Source: Variovorax paradoxus (lineage in GTDB: Bacteria > Pseudomonadota > Gammaproteobacteria > Burkholderiales > Burkholderiaceae_C). Taken from it: a stretch of 64,000 nucleotides of DNA. Of the stretch, positions 8,067 through 16,822 are shown piece by piece (the first letter of the stretch is position 1; each line of letters begins with the position of its first letter). Under the pieces are notes generated by a model, which saw only the letters and a program-made list of their open reading frames with translations, was not told where the DNA came from and made no database searches. Location of the stretch: contig NZ_CP091716.1 in the NCBI RefSeq assembly GCF_022009635.1, positions 4,727,001-4,791,000 of the forward strand, in the 5' to 3' direction. The translations under genes and the position numbers were made by a program.

Positions 8067-8526
8067 AATCGAAAGGCCACGGATCTATTCCAATGGCATG
8101 CAATATCTTGACCGGACCGAGCTGCCGCCACTCCTCGAGCGACATGTCATCCTGAAAATCGGCGAAGAGCGTGCCGCAATCGTCCGCCAGAAAAGGAACG
8201 CCGCACTGCCAGACGATGCTCCAGCAAGGACTCTTGGTCGGACCGTGGTGACTCCCGTCGCAGATGGTCGGACAGTCGAGCAGCATGCAGAGCTCCCCTG
8301 CCAAACGAAGTCCGAGTTCGTACTGCTGCGATTCCTGCCCGTCAACGACCCACCCGTGAAGAACGAATGGGAACTCGCTGGGATTTGGCTCGATGCTGAT
8401 AGCAATGTCTGCGTCGAAGCCAGGGTCCGCAAGGTCGCCCCACCAGAGCTTCGCGCCAGACGCGTGACGAGCGAACGCCTGCTCGACGAGCTCGCGCGTT
8501 GGCTCTCTGGCGAGACCAACCCACAT
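7990..8526 (-). CDS. Hypothetical protein
   Basis: A 178-residue open frame not recognised by me. Residues 1-155 look like a real globular protein: balanced composition with several Trp and Cys, for example MWVGLAREPTRELVEQAFAR and KLWWGDLADPGFDADIAISI. The last ~24 residues are Ala/Ser-rich, low complexity, and lie antisense to the end of the GST gene, as if the original stop was lost and the frame read on. It is followed upstream by phaA on the same strand with 70 bp between. It is less GC-biased at third positions than its neighbours, which hints at acquisition. It could be a stand-alone immunity-type or DUF protein; no function is claimed. Confidence 0.5.
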   Translation of the reverse strand: MWVGLAREPTRELVEQAFARHASGAKLWWGDLADPGFDADIAISIEPNPSEFPFVLHGWVVDGQESQQYELGLRLAGELCMLLDCPTICDGSHHGPTKSPCWSIVWQCGVPFLADDCGTLFADFQDDMSLEEWRQLGPVKILHAIGIDPWPFDFSPTSTAAAPSQHASAAARGAAPRA

Positions 8527-8596
8527 GGCTGCAGTTACAACGAAAAATCGAACGGGACGCGCTCGCTTTTGAGCAAGCGCGCTCCCATTCCGCCGA

Positions 8597-9775
8597 TCAG
8601 CGTTCGATGGTCAGCGCCACGCCCATGCCGCCGCCGATGCACAGCGACGCAATGCCCTTCTTGGCGTTCTGGCGCTGCATTTCGTGCAGCAGCGTCACCA
8701 GGATGCGGCAGCCCGAGGCGCCGATGGGGTGGCCGATGGCGATGGCGCCGCCGTTGACGTTCACCTTGTTCACGTCCCAGCCCATTTCGCGGTTCACGGC
8801 GCAGGCCTGTGCGGCGAAGGCTTCGTTGATCTCGAGCAGGTCGAGGTCGGCGGCCTTCCAGCCGGCGCGCTGCAGCGCCTTGGTCGAGGCGGGCACCGGG
8901 CCCATGCCCATGATGGCGGGGTCGAGGCCGGCGGTGGCGTAGCTGGCGATGCGGCCCAGCGGCTTCAGGCCCAGGGCTGCCGCCTTCTTGGCCGTCATGA
9001 CCATCACGGCGGCGGCGCCGTCGTTCAGGCCCGAGGCATTGCCGGCGGTCACGCCGCCGGCCTTGTCGAAGGCGGGGCGCAGGCCGGCCAGGCCTTCGGC
9101 GCTGGTCTTGCGGTTGATGAACTCGTCGGTGTCGAAGACGATGGGGTCGCCCTTCTTCTGCGGAATGCTCACGCCGACGATCTCGTCCTTGAACTTGCCG
9201 GCGTCCTGCGCGGCGGCGGCCTTGGTCTGGCTGCCCAGCGCCAGCTCGTCCTGCGCGGCGCGGCTGATCTCGAACTTCTTGGCCACGTTCTCGGCGGTGA
9301 TGCCCATGTGGTACTGGTTGTAGACGTCCCACAGGCCGTCGACGATCATGGTGTCGACCAGCTTCCAGTCGCCCATGCGCTGGCCGTTGCGCGAGTTGGG
9401 CAGCACGTGCGGCGCGGCGCTCATGTTTTCCTGGCCGCCGGCAATGACGATCTCGCTGTCGCCCGTGGCCACGGCCTGGGCCGCCAGCATCACGGCCTTC
9501 AGGCCCGAGCCGCACACGGCGTTGATGGTGAGCGCCGGCGTTTCCTTGGTGCCGCCGCCCTTGAGCCATGCCTGGCGCGCGGGGTTCTGGCCGGCGCCGG
9601 CCGCGAGCACCTGGCCCATGATGGCTTCACCCACCTGGTCGGCCGTGAGGTTGGCACGCGCGATCACTTCCTTGATGACGATGGCGCCCAGCTCGGTGGC
9701 GGCAATGCCGGCGAGCGAGCCGCCGAACTTGCCGACAGCGGTGCGCGCAGCCGAAACGATGACGATGTCTTCCAT
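8597..9775 (-). CDS. phaA: Acetyl-CoA C-acetyltransferase (beta-ketothiolase)
   Basis: A 392-residue thiolase that condenses two acetyl-CoA to acetoacetyl-CoA (or the reverse). The nucleophilic Cys88 (INAVCGSGLKAV), His349 (IAIGHPIGASG) and Cys379 (SLCIGGGMGVAL) of the biosynthetic thiolase active site are all in place. Length and N-terminus (MEDIVIVSAARTAVGKFGG) match PhaA. It follows phaC by 55 bp on the same strand, the common phaC-phaA order for PHB synthesis. The usual third gene, phaB (acetoacetyl-CoA reductase), is not next to it in this window. Confidence 0.95.
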   Translation of the reverse strand: MEDIVIVSAARTAVGKFGGSLAGIAATELGAIVIKEVIARANLTADQVGEAIMGQVLAAGAGQNPARQAWLKGGGTKETPALTINAVCGSGLKAVMLAAQAVATGDSEIVIAGGQENMSAAPHVLPNSRNGQRMGDWKLVDTMIVDGLWDVYNQYHMGITAENVAKKFEISRAAQDELALGSQTKAAAAQDAGKFKDEIVGVSIPQKKGDPIVFDTDEFINRKTSAEGLAGLRPAFDKAGGVTAGNASGLNDGAAAVMVMTAKKAAALGLKPLGRIASYATAGLDPAIMGMGPVPASTKALQRAGWKAADLDLLEINEAFAAQACAVNREMGWDVNKVNVNGGAIAIGHPIGASGCRILVTLLHEMQRQNAKKGIASLCIGGGMGVALTIER

Positions 9776-9830
9776 GAGGTTCTCCGTTGAAGTGATTTGA
9801 AAATCTGAAGGTGGCGGTCGGTGCGCGGGC

Positions 9831-11588
9831 TCAGGCCCTGGCCTTGACGTAGCGGCCCGGCGCCGGCTCGATGGCCTTGTAGGCCTTGCCGTTGCCGTAC
9901 GCCTTGGGCGCGGCGATCTGCTTGCCCGCGTGGCCCTTGAGCCATTGTGCCCAGTCGGTCCACCAGCTGCCCGGGTGCTCCTGCGCGCCGCTCAACCATT
10001 CGGCCTGGGTCTTGGGAAACTTGCCGTCCTCGCGAATCCAGTGGCTGCGCTTTTTCTTGGCGGGCGGGTTGATCACGCCGGCGATGTGGCCCGACGCGCC
10101 CATCACGAAGCGCTTCTTGCCCGGCAGCAGCTGCGTGGAGGCATAGGCGCCGCCGATGGGCACGATGTGGTCTTCGCGCGAGCCGTAGATGTAGGCCGGG
10201 ATGTCGATGCTGCCCAGGTCGATCTTCTCGCCGCACACGGTGAGCGCATTGGGCTTGGCCAGCTTGTTCTCGTGGTACGTGTTGCGCAGGTACCAGGCAT
10301 AGAACGGGCCCGGCAGGTTGGTGGCGTCGCTGTTCCAGTAGAGCAGGTCGAAGGGCGGCGGGGTCTCGCCCTTCAGGTAGTTGCCGACCACGTAGTTCCA
10401 CACCAAGTCGTTGGGCCGCAGGAAGCTGAAGGTCGAGGCCAGGTCCCCGCCGGGCAGCAGGCCGCCCTTGCCGAGCTGCATTTCGCGGTACTGCACCATG
10501 GCCTCGTCCACGAAGATGTCGAGGATGCCGGTGTCGCTGAAATCGAGGAAGGTGGTCAGCAGCGTGACCGAGGCGGCGGGCTTTTCGCCGCGCGCCGCGA
10601 GCACCGCCAGCGCGGTGCTCAGGATGGTGCCGCCCACACAGAAGCCCAGCGTGTTGATCTGCTTGCTCCCGCTGATTTCCTGCACCGTGTGGATCGCCTT
10701 GATGGCGGCGTTCTCGATGTAGTCGTCCCAGGTGGCCTTGTCCATCGACTCGTCGGGGTTGCGCCAGCTCACCACGAACACGCGGTGCCCCTGCTCGTTC
10801 GCATAGCGGATCAGCGAGTTCTCGGGCTGCAGGTCGAGGATGTAGAACTTGTTGATGCACGGCGGCACCAGCAGGAACGGCCGCTCATGGACCTTGGCCG
10901 TGAGCGGCTTGTATTCGAGCAGCTGGAAATAGTCGTTCTCGAAGACCACGGCGCCCTCGGTGGTGGCCACGTTGCGGCCCACTTCGAAGGCGCTCTCGTC
11001 GGTCATGCTCAGGTGGCCCTGCTTCACGTCGTTGAGCAGGTTCTGGATGCCCTTGGCGATGCTCTCGCCCTGCGTCTCGATGGCCTTCTTCTGGGCTTCG
11101 GCATTGAAGGCGAGCGAATTGCTGGGCGACGAGGCGGCCATCCATTGCTCGACAGCGAAACGCATGCGCGCCTTGGTCTTCTCGTCGGCGTCGATGGCCT
11201 CGGCCATGTTGAGCATGGTGCGGCCGTTGAGCAGGTACACGGCCGCCGAGAAGGCCGACAGCGGGTTGCTGCCCCAGGCTTCGCTGGCGAAGCGCTTGTC
11301 GCCCTCGGGCTTGGCGTCGAAGCCGCGGCGCCAGAGTTCGGTTGCTTCTGCAACGTACTGTTGCTGGATGGACTGGAGCTTTTCGGGGTCGATGGACAGC
11401 TTCGGCAGCTCGGGCAGCTTGGACGGCGACATCTGCGGCATCTGCCACAGCGGCGTGCCGCCCACATTGAAGGCCGCGGCCCCCTGCGTGGCGGACTGCT
11501 GGAAGGCTTCCAGCGCCTTGGTCCATCCCTCGGTCATTGCTTGCTGGAAGGGCGCGAACGCATCGGCCCCCGTGGCTTGTTGCTTCAT
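9831..11588 (-). CDS. phaC: Class I polyhydroxyalkanoate synthase
   Basis: A 585-residue PHA synthase that polymerises (R)-3-hydroxyacyl-CoA into intracellular polyester granules. The lipase-like box GFCVGGT gives Cys317. Asp473 (SREDHIVP) and His501 (MGASGHIAGV) complete the triad at positions close to those of Cupriavidus PhaC. I choose the ATG at 11588 (MKQQATGADAF): an AGGAG lies five bases upstream, better than two bases for the ATG at 11591. The N-terminal region is of class I type and no phaE/phaR partner is needed. Likely co-transcribed with phaA downstream; divergent from a small membrane protein gene. Confidence 0.95.
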   Translation of the reverse strand: MKQQATGADAFAPFQQAMTEGWTKALEAFQQSATQGAAAFNVGGTPLWQMPQMSPSKLPELPKLSIDPEKLQSIQQQYVAEATELWRRGFDAKPEGDKRFASEAWGSNPLSAFSAAVYLLNGRTMLNMAEAIDADEKTKARMRFAVEQWMAASSPSNSLAFNAEAQKKAIETQGESIAKGIQNLLNDVKQGHLSMTDESAFEVGRNVATTEGAVVFENDYFQLLEYKPLTAKVHERPFLLVPPCINKFYILDLQPENSLIRYANEQGHRVFVVSWRNPDESMDKATWDDYIENAAIKAIHTVQEISGSKQINTLGFCVGGTILSTALAVLAARGEKPAASVTLLTTFLDFSDTGILDIFVDEAMVQYREMQLGKGGLLPGGDLASTFSFLRPNDLVWNYVVGNYLKGETPPPFDLLYWNSDATNLPGPFYAWYLRNTYHENKLAKPNALTVCGEKIDLGSIDIPAYIYGSREDHIVPIGGAYASTQLLPGKKRFVMGASGHIAGVINPPAKKKRSHWIREDGKFPKTQAEWLSGAQEHPGSWWTDWAQWLKGHAGKQIAAPKAYGNGKAYKAIEPAPGRYVKARA

Positions 11589-11699
11589 CATGTCTCCTGG
11601 TCCTCGCCTGAAACGAAACGGATGGCTTGCGTGATTTGAGTATCCTGCATTCACAAGGCACCCACAACGCCGCCCTTTCCCTTACCGACTGAAACTTCC

Positions 11700-12014
11700 G
11701 TGTTTATCCATTTGATCGTGATCGGTTGGCTCTACGTCGCAGTGATGATGGCGGTGGCCGAAGCCACCAACACCACGGGCACGGTGCTGGGCGCCATCTT
11801 CACATTTCTTTTGTACGGATTGGCGCCGTTGGCACTGGTGGTTTACCTGATGAGTACCCCCGCGCGGCGCCGGGCCATCAAGCAGCGCGAGGCCGAGGCA
11901 CAGGAAGCCGCTCGCCGCGCGGCCAAGGCCGAAGAAACAACGGCCTCAGACCTTCCAGACCAGCGCGGCGAAACGCCCGCTGACGCCGTCGCGCCGGTGC
12001 GAAAAGAACCGTGA
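11700..12014 (+). CDS. Small inner-membrane protein, function unknown
   Basis: A 104-residue protein starting at GTG 11700 (MFIHLIVIGWLYVAVMMAVA). Two hydrophobic segments (about residues 3-20 and 28-50, GTVLGAIFTFLLYGLAPLALVVYL) are followed by a basic, Ala/Glu-rich cytoplasmic tail beginning TPARRRAIKQREAEAQEAA. I know of no function. Its last 69 bases overlap the 3' end of the convergent pgeF gene. It is divergent from phaC with 111 bp between starts. Confidence 0.7.
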   Translation: MFIHLIVIGWLYVAVMMAVAEATNTTGTVLGAIFTFLLYGLAPLALVVYLMSTPARRRAIKQREAEAQEAARRAAKAEETTASDLPDQRGETPADAVAPVRKEP

Positions 12015-12704
12015 GGCGTTGGCGACGGTGCACCAGTCGTCGGTGCCGTCGTTGCCATGCACCGCCGCGATCCCGGCCGCCCTCAGGCGCTGGCGCGCGA
12101 GCGCCGGCAGGTCGGCCAGCCACTTGCCAGCGGATGCGGAGGGACGAAAGCACTCGGCGGCCTCGGGCGCATGCGCCTCGAACGCGGCCTTGACCTCGGG
12201 GCCGACCTCGAAAGCCTTGGGGCCGATGCAGGGGCCCAGCCATGCGATGACCTTGCCGACCGCGCCCGACGCGAACGAACGTGCGGTCTGTTCGAGCACG
12301 CCGCCCGCCAGACCTCGCCATCCCGCATGAGCGGCGGCTACACGATGGCCCGCCTCGTCGGCGAAGAGCACGGGCAGGCAGTCGGCCACCATGATGGTGC
12401 AGGCCAGCCCCGTGGCGATGGCGGTGCAGGCATCGGCCGCAGTGCCGTCGCGCACCACGTGCTGCTCATCGTCCAGGGCGACCACGCCGGTACCGTGCAC
12501 CTGCTGCAGGAAGACCGGGCGCGCCTCGATGGCCGCGCGCAAACGGCCGCGGTTCTCGGCGACATGCGCCGCCTCGTCGCCCACATGGTCGCCGAGGTTC
12601 AGGCTCTGGTAGCGCCCCAGGGAAACGCCGCCATCGCGCGTGGTGCACACGGCCCGCACGTTCGGCGGCGCGGGCCACTCGGGCACGAGCCAGCGTGCGT
12701 CCAT
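11946..12704 (-). CDS. pgeF: YfiH/PgeF family protein (laccase-domain, multi-copper-like polyphenol oxidase fold)
   Basis: A 252-residue cytoplasmic protein of the DUF152/YfiH family. The conserved metal/active-site residues are visible as His70 (FLQQVHGTGV), Cys109 (MVADCLPVLF) and His126 (AAAHAGWRGLAGG). Members were annotated as polyphenol oxidases. The E. coli protein edits peptidoglycan by keeping out wrong amino acids, and others act as purine nucleoside phosphorylases; which activity applies here is open. The start MDARWLVPEWPAPPNVRAV is typical. It sits 5 bp downstream of the isomerase gene on the same strand, so the two are probably one transcript. Confidence 0.92.
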   Translation of the reverse strand: MDARWLVPEWPAPPNVRAVCTTRDGGVSLGRYQSLNLGDHVGDEAAHVAENRGRLRAAIEARPVFLQQVHGTGVVALDDEQHVVRDGTAADACTAIATGLACTIMVADCLPVLFADEAGHRVAAAHAGWRGLAGGVLEQTARSFASGAVGKVIAWLGPCIGPKAFEVGPEVKAAFEAHAPEAAECFRPSASAGKWLADLPALARQRLRAAGIAAVHGNDGTDDWCTVANASRFFSHRRDGVSGRFAALVWKV

Positions 12705-12709
12705 CGGCT

Positions 12710-13348
12710 TCAGGCTTCCGCGTCGGGTGCCCGCGAGGGCTGCGCGCGCTGGAAGGCGTCGAGCTCCATGCAGGCCTCGAAGGCGGCCATGGTGCGCGGC
12801 AGGCCGCTGAAGTCGCAGTCGAAGCGACGGCCGTTGAAGATTTGCGGCACCAGGCAGCAGTCGGCCATGGTGGGCGTGTTGCCCCAGCAGTAGGTGCTGG
12901 CGGGTTGCTGCGCGAGCTGGCGTTCGAAGGCCAGCATGCCGTCGCGCACCCAGTGGCGATACCAGTTGTTCTTGGCTTCTTCGTCGAGCTTCAGGTCCTT
13001 CACGAGGTACTTGAGCACGCGCAGGTTGTTGAGCGGGTGGATCTCGCAGGCAATCGACTGCGACAGCGCCCGCACATGGGCGCGGCCGGCCGGGTCGCTG
13101 GGCAGCAGCGGCGGCTCGGGGTGCAATTCGTCGAGGTATTCCATGATCGCCATCGACTGCGAGAAGCGCTCGCCGTCGTCCTCGAGCAGCGGCACCAGCA
13201 TGTCGGCCGAAAGGGCGGGATAGGAGCCGGTGCGGTGCTCGCCGCGCGCGATGTGCACGGGAACGTATTCGTAGTCGAGGCCCTTCAGGTTGAGGGCGAT
13301 GCGCACGCGGAACGAGGAGGAGGAGCGGAAATAGTTATGCAGCTTCAT
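12710..13348 (-). CDS. maiA: Maleylacetoacetate (or maleylpyruvate) isomerase, zeta-class GST
   Basis: A 212-residue zeta-class GST. The start MKLHNYFRSSSSFRVRIALNLKG contains the SSSSxRVRIAL glutathione-binding motif that defines the family. It isomerises maleylacetoacetate (tyrosine route) or maleylpyruvate (gentisate route) to the fumaryl form with glutathione as cofactor. The ATG at 13348 begins exactly at the conserved motif. An FAH-family hydrolase that could use its product lies 1 kb away on the other strand. Sequence alone does not separate the two substrates. Confidence 0.88.
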   Translation of the reverse strand: MKLHNYFRSSSSFRVRIALNLKGLDYEYVPVHIARGEHRTGSYPALSADMLVPLLEDDGERFSQSMAIMEYLDELHPEPPLLPSDPAGRAHVRALSQSIACEIHPLNNLRVLKYLVKDLKLDEEAKNNWYRHWVRDGMLAFERQLAQQPASTYCWGNTPTMADCCLVPQIFNGRRFDCDFSGLPRTMAAFEACMELDAFQRAQPSRAPDAEA

Positions 13349-13371
13349 GATTTTCCGAGCATAGCGCGCCC

Positions 13372-14286
13372 TCAGGCACGGGGCACGCCAGGTAGCAGAC
13401 AGCGCAGCTCGCCGAGCAGGGATTCCGGCGCCACGGTTTCGCGCCATTCGGCAAGGATGCGCAGCGCCGCGCCCTCCTCCCGGGCTGCGATGCCCAGCCG
13501 CCAAGGCCCGCGCGCGCCAGGCGCCTCGCCGGGTTCGTGGTCGTGTCCCTCGCCGTAGGGACGCCCTTCCGAACAGGCGCGGCAGAGCACCTGCATGCTG
13601 GTGGTCCAGTTCTCGGCGCTGGCATCGGCCGCCTCGAAGCGCCGGATGAGCGCGTCGATGTCGTCCTGCGTCGCGCCCTCGACCGTCACCTCGTAGGTGC
13701 CGTGGGCCGACGGCGCGATCAGTTCCAGCGCGTCGAACACCGGCACCTCGCGGTCGCCGCGCATGCGGTAGCCGTTGGCCGCGCCGTCGTGCAGCACGAG
13801 GTCGCCCCAGCGATGGCCGCAGGCCGGCGTCGGCACGCTGCGCAGGATGGCGCGGGCCGGGTCGATGCGGTCGGCCCACACCACCTCGCTGGCCTCGTCG
13901 CCCTGCACGCGGATCGGCGTGAGGCCGACGAAGAAGTCGATCGGCCCTTCGCCGTCCGGAATGCCGATGCCGTACTGGCGCCACGCGCGCCGCGCCGTGG
14001 CCCAGTCGCCCAGCGCCGTGGCGGCGATGCCCAGGTTCCAGAGCGCGCCCTCGTTGCCCGGCTCGCACTGCACCGCGCGGGCGTTGGCCTGCAGCGAAGC
14101 GGCCCAGTCGCCGCGGTACTTGTGGATGAGGCCGGCGTTGTACCAGGGCACCGCCCAGTACGGGTGGACGGCGCTGGCCTGCGCGTAGGCTTCGAGCGCG
14201 CCGTCCTGGTCGCCCTCATCGTCGCGCCGTCGGCCGAGTTCGTTGAAGGCTGTGGCTTTGCCGGCTTTGCCGAGTCGGATGGGCAT
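13372..14286 (-). CDS. Tetratricopeptide-repeat protein of unknown role
   Basis: A 304-residue protein. Residues 12-105 contain about three TPR units (for example AYAQASAVHPYWAVPWYNAGLIHK and CEPGNEGALWNLGIAATALGD), expected to form a helical peptide-binding surface. The C-terminal two thirds has no domain I recognise but contains GHRWGDLVLHDGAANGYR and a Cys pair CRAC. There is no signal peptide, so it should be cytoplasmic. It is 23 bp upstream of the maiA-like gene on the same strand and may be co-transcribed. A role in the neighbouring catabolic step is not demonstrated. Confidence 0.8.
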   Translation of the reverse strand: MPIRLGKAGKATAFNELGRRRDDEGDQDGALEAYAQASAVHPYWAVPWYNAGLIHKYRGDWAASLQANARAVQCEPGNEGALWNLGIAATALGDWATARRAWRQYGIGIPDGEGPIDFFVGLTPIRVQGDEASEVVWADRIDPARAILRSVPTPACGHRWGDLVLHDGAANGYRMRGDREVPVFDALELIAPSAHGTYEVTVEGATQDDIDALIRRFEAADASAENWTTSMQVLCRACSEGRPYGEGHDHEPGEAPGARGPWRLGIAAREEGAALRILAEWRETVAPESLLGELRCLLPGVPRA

Positions 14287-14402
14287 GGTGAAAACTGGAA
14301 ACGAAGAAATGGGGTTGCGCGAGACGCGCTATTGTGAGCCTCCCGCCTCTGGCACACTGCCGGTTTCCCCCGCCAGGTTTCGCTGAAAAAGGACACGTCG
14401 CA

Positions 14403-15104
14403 ATGGCTTCCGAGTTTGTCTTCGCCCCGCCCGCCACCGTTTCGGTTCCCGTGGCCGGCCAGCCCACCCGCTTCCCGGTGCACCGCATCTACTGCGTGGG
14501 CCGCAACTACGAAGATCACGCCAAGGAAATGGGCTTCACCGGCCGCGAGCCGCCCTTCTTCTTCATGAAGCCGGCCGACGCGCTGGTGACGGTCGATGCC
14601 GGCCAGACCGGCACCATGGCCTACCCCACGCTCACCAAGAACCTGCACCACGAGATCGAACTGGTGGTGGCCATCGGCACCGGCGGCAAGAACATCTCGG
14701 CGGCCGATGCGCACAAGCACATCTACGGCTACGCCGTCGGCCTCGACATGACGCGCCGCGACCTGCAGAACGACATGAAGAAACAGGGCCGCCCCTGGGA
14801 CATCGGCAAGAGCTTCGAGCAGAGCGCGCCCATCGGCCCGATCGTGCCCGTGGCCCAGGCCGGCGACGCCGAAAAGGCCGAAATCTCCCTGCAGGTGAAC
14901 GGTGCCGACCGCCAGCGCAGCAACGTGAGCAAGCTGATCTGGAACGTGGCCGAGACCATCGAGCACCTGTCGGCCGCCTGGGAACTGCAGCCCGGCGACC
15001 TCATCTTCACGGGCACCCCCGAAGGCGTGGCCGCCGTGGTGGCCGGCGACACGCTCGTGGGCGAAGTCGCGGGCCTGCCGACGCTGACCGTCAAGATCGT
15101 CTGA
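14403..15104 (+). CDS. Fumarylacetoacetate hydrolase-family protein (fumarylpyruvate hydrolase candidate)
   Basis: A 233-residue FAH-superfamily hydrolase. [17 protein letters not shown] opens the domain. [11 protein letters not shown] and the metal site [12 protein letters not shown] (HxExE-type) follow, then [14 protein letters not shown] and [13 protein letters not shown]. It cleaves acylpyruvate-type C-C bonds with Mg or Mn. Size fits short acylpyruvate/fumarylpyruvate hydrolases rather than full-length tyrosine-pathway FAH. An AAGGA lies upstream of ATG 14403. The nearby zeta-class GST suggests joint use in maleyl/fumaryl ring-cleavage chemistry, although the genes are divergent, separated by the TPR gene. 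Confidence 0.88.
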   Translation: MASEFVFAPPATVSVPVAGQPTRFPVHRIYCVGRNYEDHAKEMGFTGREPPFFFMKPADALVTVDAGQTGTMAYPTLTKNLHHEIELVVAIGTGGKNISAADAHKHIYGYAVGLDMTRRDLQNDMKKQGRPWDIGKSFEQSAPIGPIVPVAQAGDAEKAEISLQVNGADRQRSNVSKLIWNVAETIEHLSAAWELQPGDLIFTGTPEGVAAVVAGDTLVGEVAGLPTLTVKIV

Positions 15105-15121
15105 AGGCGGCGGACGGCTTC

Positions 15122-15673
15122 ATGTTTTTGCGCGTTCCCATCAAGCACTGCAAGAACTGCGGCACCGCCGTGGTCTACCGCATTCCGGACGACGGCGACA
15201 CCAAGCAGCGCGCCATCTGCCCGGCCTGCCACACCGTCCACTACGAGAACCCGCTCAACGTGGTCGGCACCATTCCGGTCCTGGGCGACAAGGTGTTGCT
15301 GTGCAAGCGCAACATCGAGCCGCGCTGGGGCAAGTGGACGCTGCCCGCCGGCTTCATGGAACTCGAGGAAACCACCGCCCAGGGCGCGGCCCGCGAGACC
15401 GACGAAGAGGCCGGCGCGAACTTCGAGATCGAAGGCCTGTTCTCGGTGATCAGCGTCGTGCGCGTGGGCCAGGTGCACCTGTTCTACCGCGCCCGCCTGC
15501 TGGACGACAAGTTCGACCCCGGCCACGAAACCATCGAGGCGAAGCTCTTCACCGAGGAAGAGATTCCATGGGAAGAAATCGCCTTTCGCACCGTGCGCGA
15601 AACGCTCGAGCACTACTTCGAAGACCGCCGGCGCGGCAGCTTCGACCGCGTCCACACCATCGATCTCGTTTGA
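15122..15673 (+). CDS. Nudix hydrolase with N-terminal zinc ribbon
   Basis: A 183-residue Nudix enzyme. Cys10, Cys13, Cys33 and Cys36 (KHCKNCG...CPACH) form a four-cysteine zinc ribbon, and the Nudix box lies at GFMELEETTAQGAARETDEEAGA, matching GX5EX7REUXEEXGU. Such zinc-ribbon Nudix proteins include NADH pyrophosphatases and ADP-ribose pyrophosphatases. It likely hydrolyses a nucleoside diphosphate derivative; substrate unknown. It starts 17 bp after the FAH-family gene and is followed 14 bp later by creA, so the three form a tight plus-strand unit. Confidence 0.9.
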   Translation: MFLRVPIKHCKNCGTAVVYRIPDDGDTKQRAICPACHTVHYENPLNVVGTIPVLGDKVLLCKRNIEPRWGKWTLPAGFMELEETTAQGAARETDEEAGANFEIEGLFSVISVVRVGQVHLFYRARLLDDKFDPGHETIEAKLFTEEEIPWEEIAFRTVRETLEHYFEDRRRGSFDRVHTIDLV

Positions 15674-15687
15674 AACCGCACGCCACC

Positions 15688-16176
15688 ATGACACTTCGCT
15701 CCACCCTGCTTCGCACGGCGCTCGGCCTCGGCTTCGTCCTGGCCGGAGCGGCGCACGCGCGCGCGGAAACGGTGGGCGATGTCGACACCGCCTTCAAGCT
15801 CATCGGCCCCGACCACAAGATCGTGGTAGAGGCCTACGACGACCCCAAGGTCAACGGCGTCACCTGCTATGTGTCGCGCGCCAAGACCGGCGGGCTGGCC
15901 GGCGCCTTCGGCGTGGCCGAGGACAAGGCCGAGGCCTCCATCGCCTGCCGCCAGGTCGGCCCGGTGAGCGTGACGCAGCCGCTGCCCAAGCGCGAAGAGG
16001 TCTACAGCGAACGGCTTTCGGTGCTCTTCAAGCGGCTGCGCGTGGTGCGCATGGTCGATGCCAAGCGCAACACGCTGGTCTACCTGACCTACTCCGACCT
16101 GCTGATCGACGGCTCGCCCAAGAACAGCGTGACGGCCGTGCCCATCGACCGCGGCACGCCGATCCCGCTCAAGTAG
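15688..16176 (+). CDS. creA: CreA family periplasmic protein
   Basis: A 162-residue secreted protein. The signal peptide is residues 1-26 (ending AHARAETVG). The mature part has GPDHKIVVEAYDDPKVNGVTCYVSRAKTGG, the signature segment of CreA/DUF1131-type proteins, and two cysteines. CreA is widespread in proteobacteria and its molecular role is still unclear. The ATG at 15688 follows the Nudix gene stop by 14 bp. Confidence 0.88.
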   Translation: MTLRSTLLRTALGLGFVLAGAAHARAETVGDVDTAFKLIGPDHKIVVEAYDDPKVNGVTCYVSRAKTGGLAGAFGVAEDKAEASIACRQVGPVSVTQPLPKREEVYSERLSVLFKRLRVVRMVDAKRNTLVYLTYSDLLIDGSPKNSVTAVPIDRGTPIPLK

Positions 16177-16301
16177 CGCTGGCGTCCTGCACGGAGGCAG
16201 CATGCGAGTTTGCTAGCATCGCTCGCGCGGCCCGCCCGGCGACGCTTGGCGAAGTCGCACCCCAGGAACCCTCCGCAACGAATCCGTTCCAACAGAGCGC
16301 C

Positions 16302-16817
16302 ATGCAACTCCAGACTCTTGCTTTCCGTACCGGCGCTGCAGCGCTGCTTGCCGCGAGCCTCGCGGCGTGCACCACCGTCGATCTCAACACGCCCTGGCCC
16401 ACGCCCCCCGCGGCCAAGCCACCGGTCGTCCAGCGCCCTGCCGCGCAGTTCATCCGGCCTGCCAACGGCCCGACCATCGCGCGCTTCGACGGCGACCGAG
16501 TCAAGGGCATCGACATCGCGGGCACGCTGGGCGACCCGGTCGTGGCCTCGGCCGACGGCCGCGTGGTGTACGTGGGCGGCGAACTGCCGGCCTACGGCAA
16601 CATGGTCATCGTCAAGCACAACGAGACCTTCCTCACCGCGTACGCGCACCTGCAGACCATCTTCGTGAAGGAAGGCACCGTGGTGCGCCAGGGCGACAAG
16701 ATCGCCGAAATGGGCCGCAGCAACGCCGACCGCGTGAAGCTGCGCTTCGAGATCCGCAGGAACGGCAACCCCGTGGACCCCGAGCCGTACCTCAACGGCC
16801 GCCAGCCGCCCCAGTAG
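16302..16817 (+). CDS. NlpD-like lipoprotein with degenerate LytM (M23) domain
   Basis: A 171-residue lipoprotein. The lipobox LAAC puts the lipidated cysteine at residue 23. A LytM/M23 fold follows (VKGIDIAGTLGDPVVASADGRV, AYGNMVIVKH, TAYAHLQ, LRFEIRRNGNPVDP). The catalytic zinc ligands are not conserved: the usual HxGxD is VKGID and the usual HxH appears as RFE at LRFEIR. So it is probably not an active endopeptidase but an activator of murein amidases, as NlpD and EnvC are. It lacks the LysM domain normally found in NlpD and is short. It is followed by a convergent gene and two hairpins. Confidence 0.8.
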   Translation: MQLQTLAFRTGAAALLAASLAACTTVDLNTPWPTPPAAKPPVVQRPAAQFIRPANGPTIARFDGDRVKGIDIAGTLGDPVVASADGRVVYVGGELPAYGNMVIVKHNETFLTAYAHLQTIFVKEGTVVRQGDKIAEMGRSNADRVKLRFEIRRNGNPVDPEPYLNGRQPPQ

Positions 16818-16822
16818 CCCAC

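Noticed and set aside
7939..8757. A long plus-strand open frame across 7939-8757.
   Set aside because: It overlaps the GST gene out of frame and the minus-strand hypothetical gene, with no domain or start signal.
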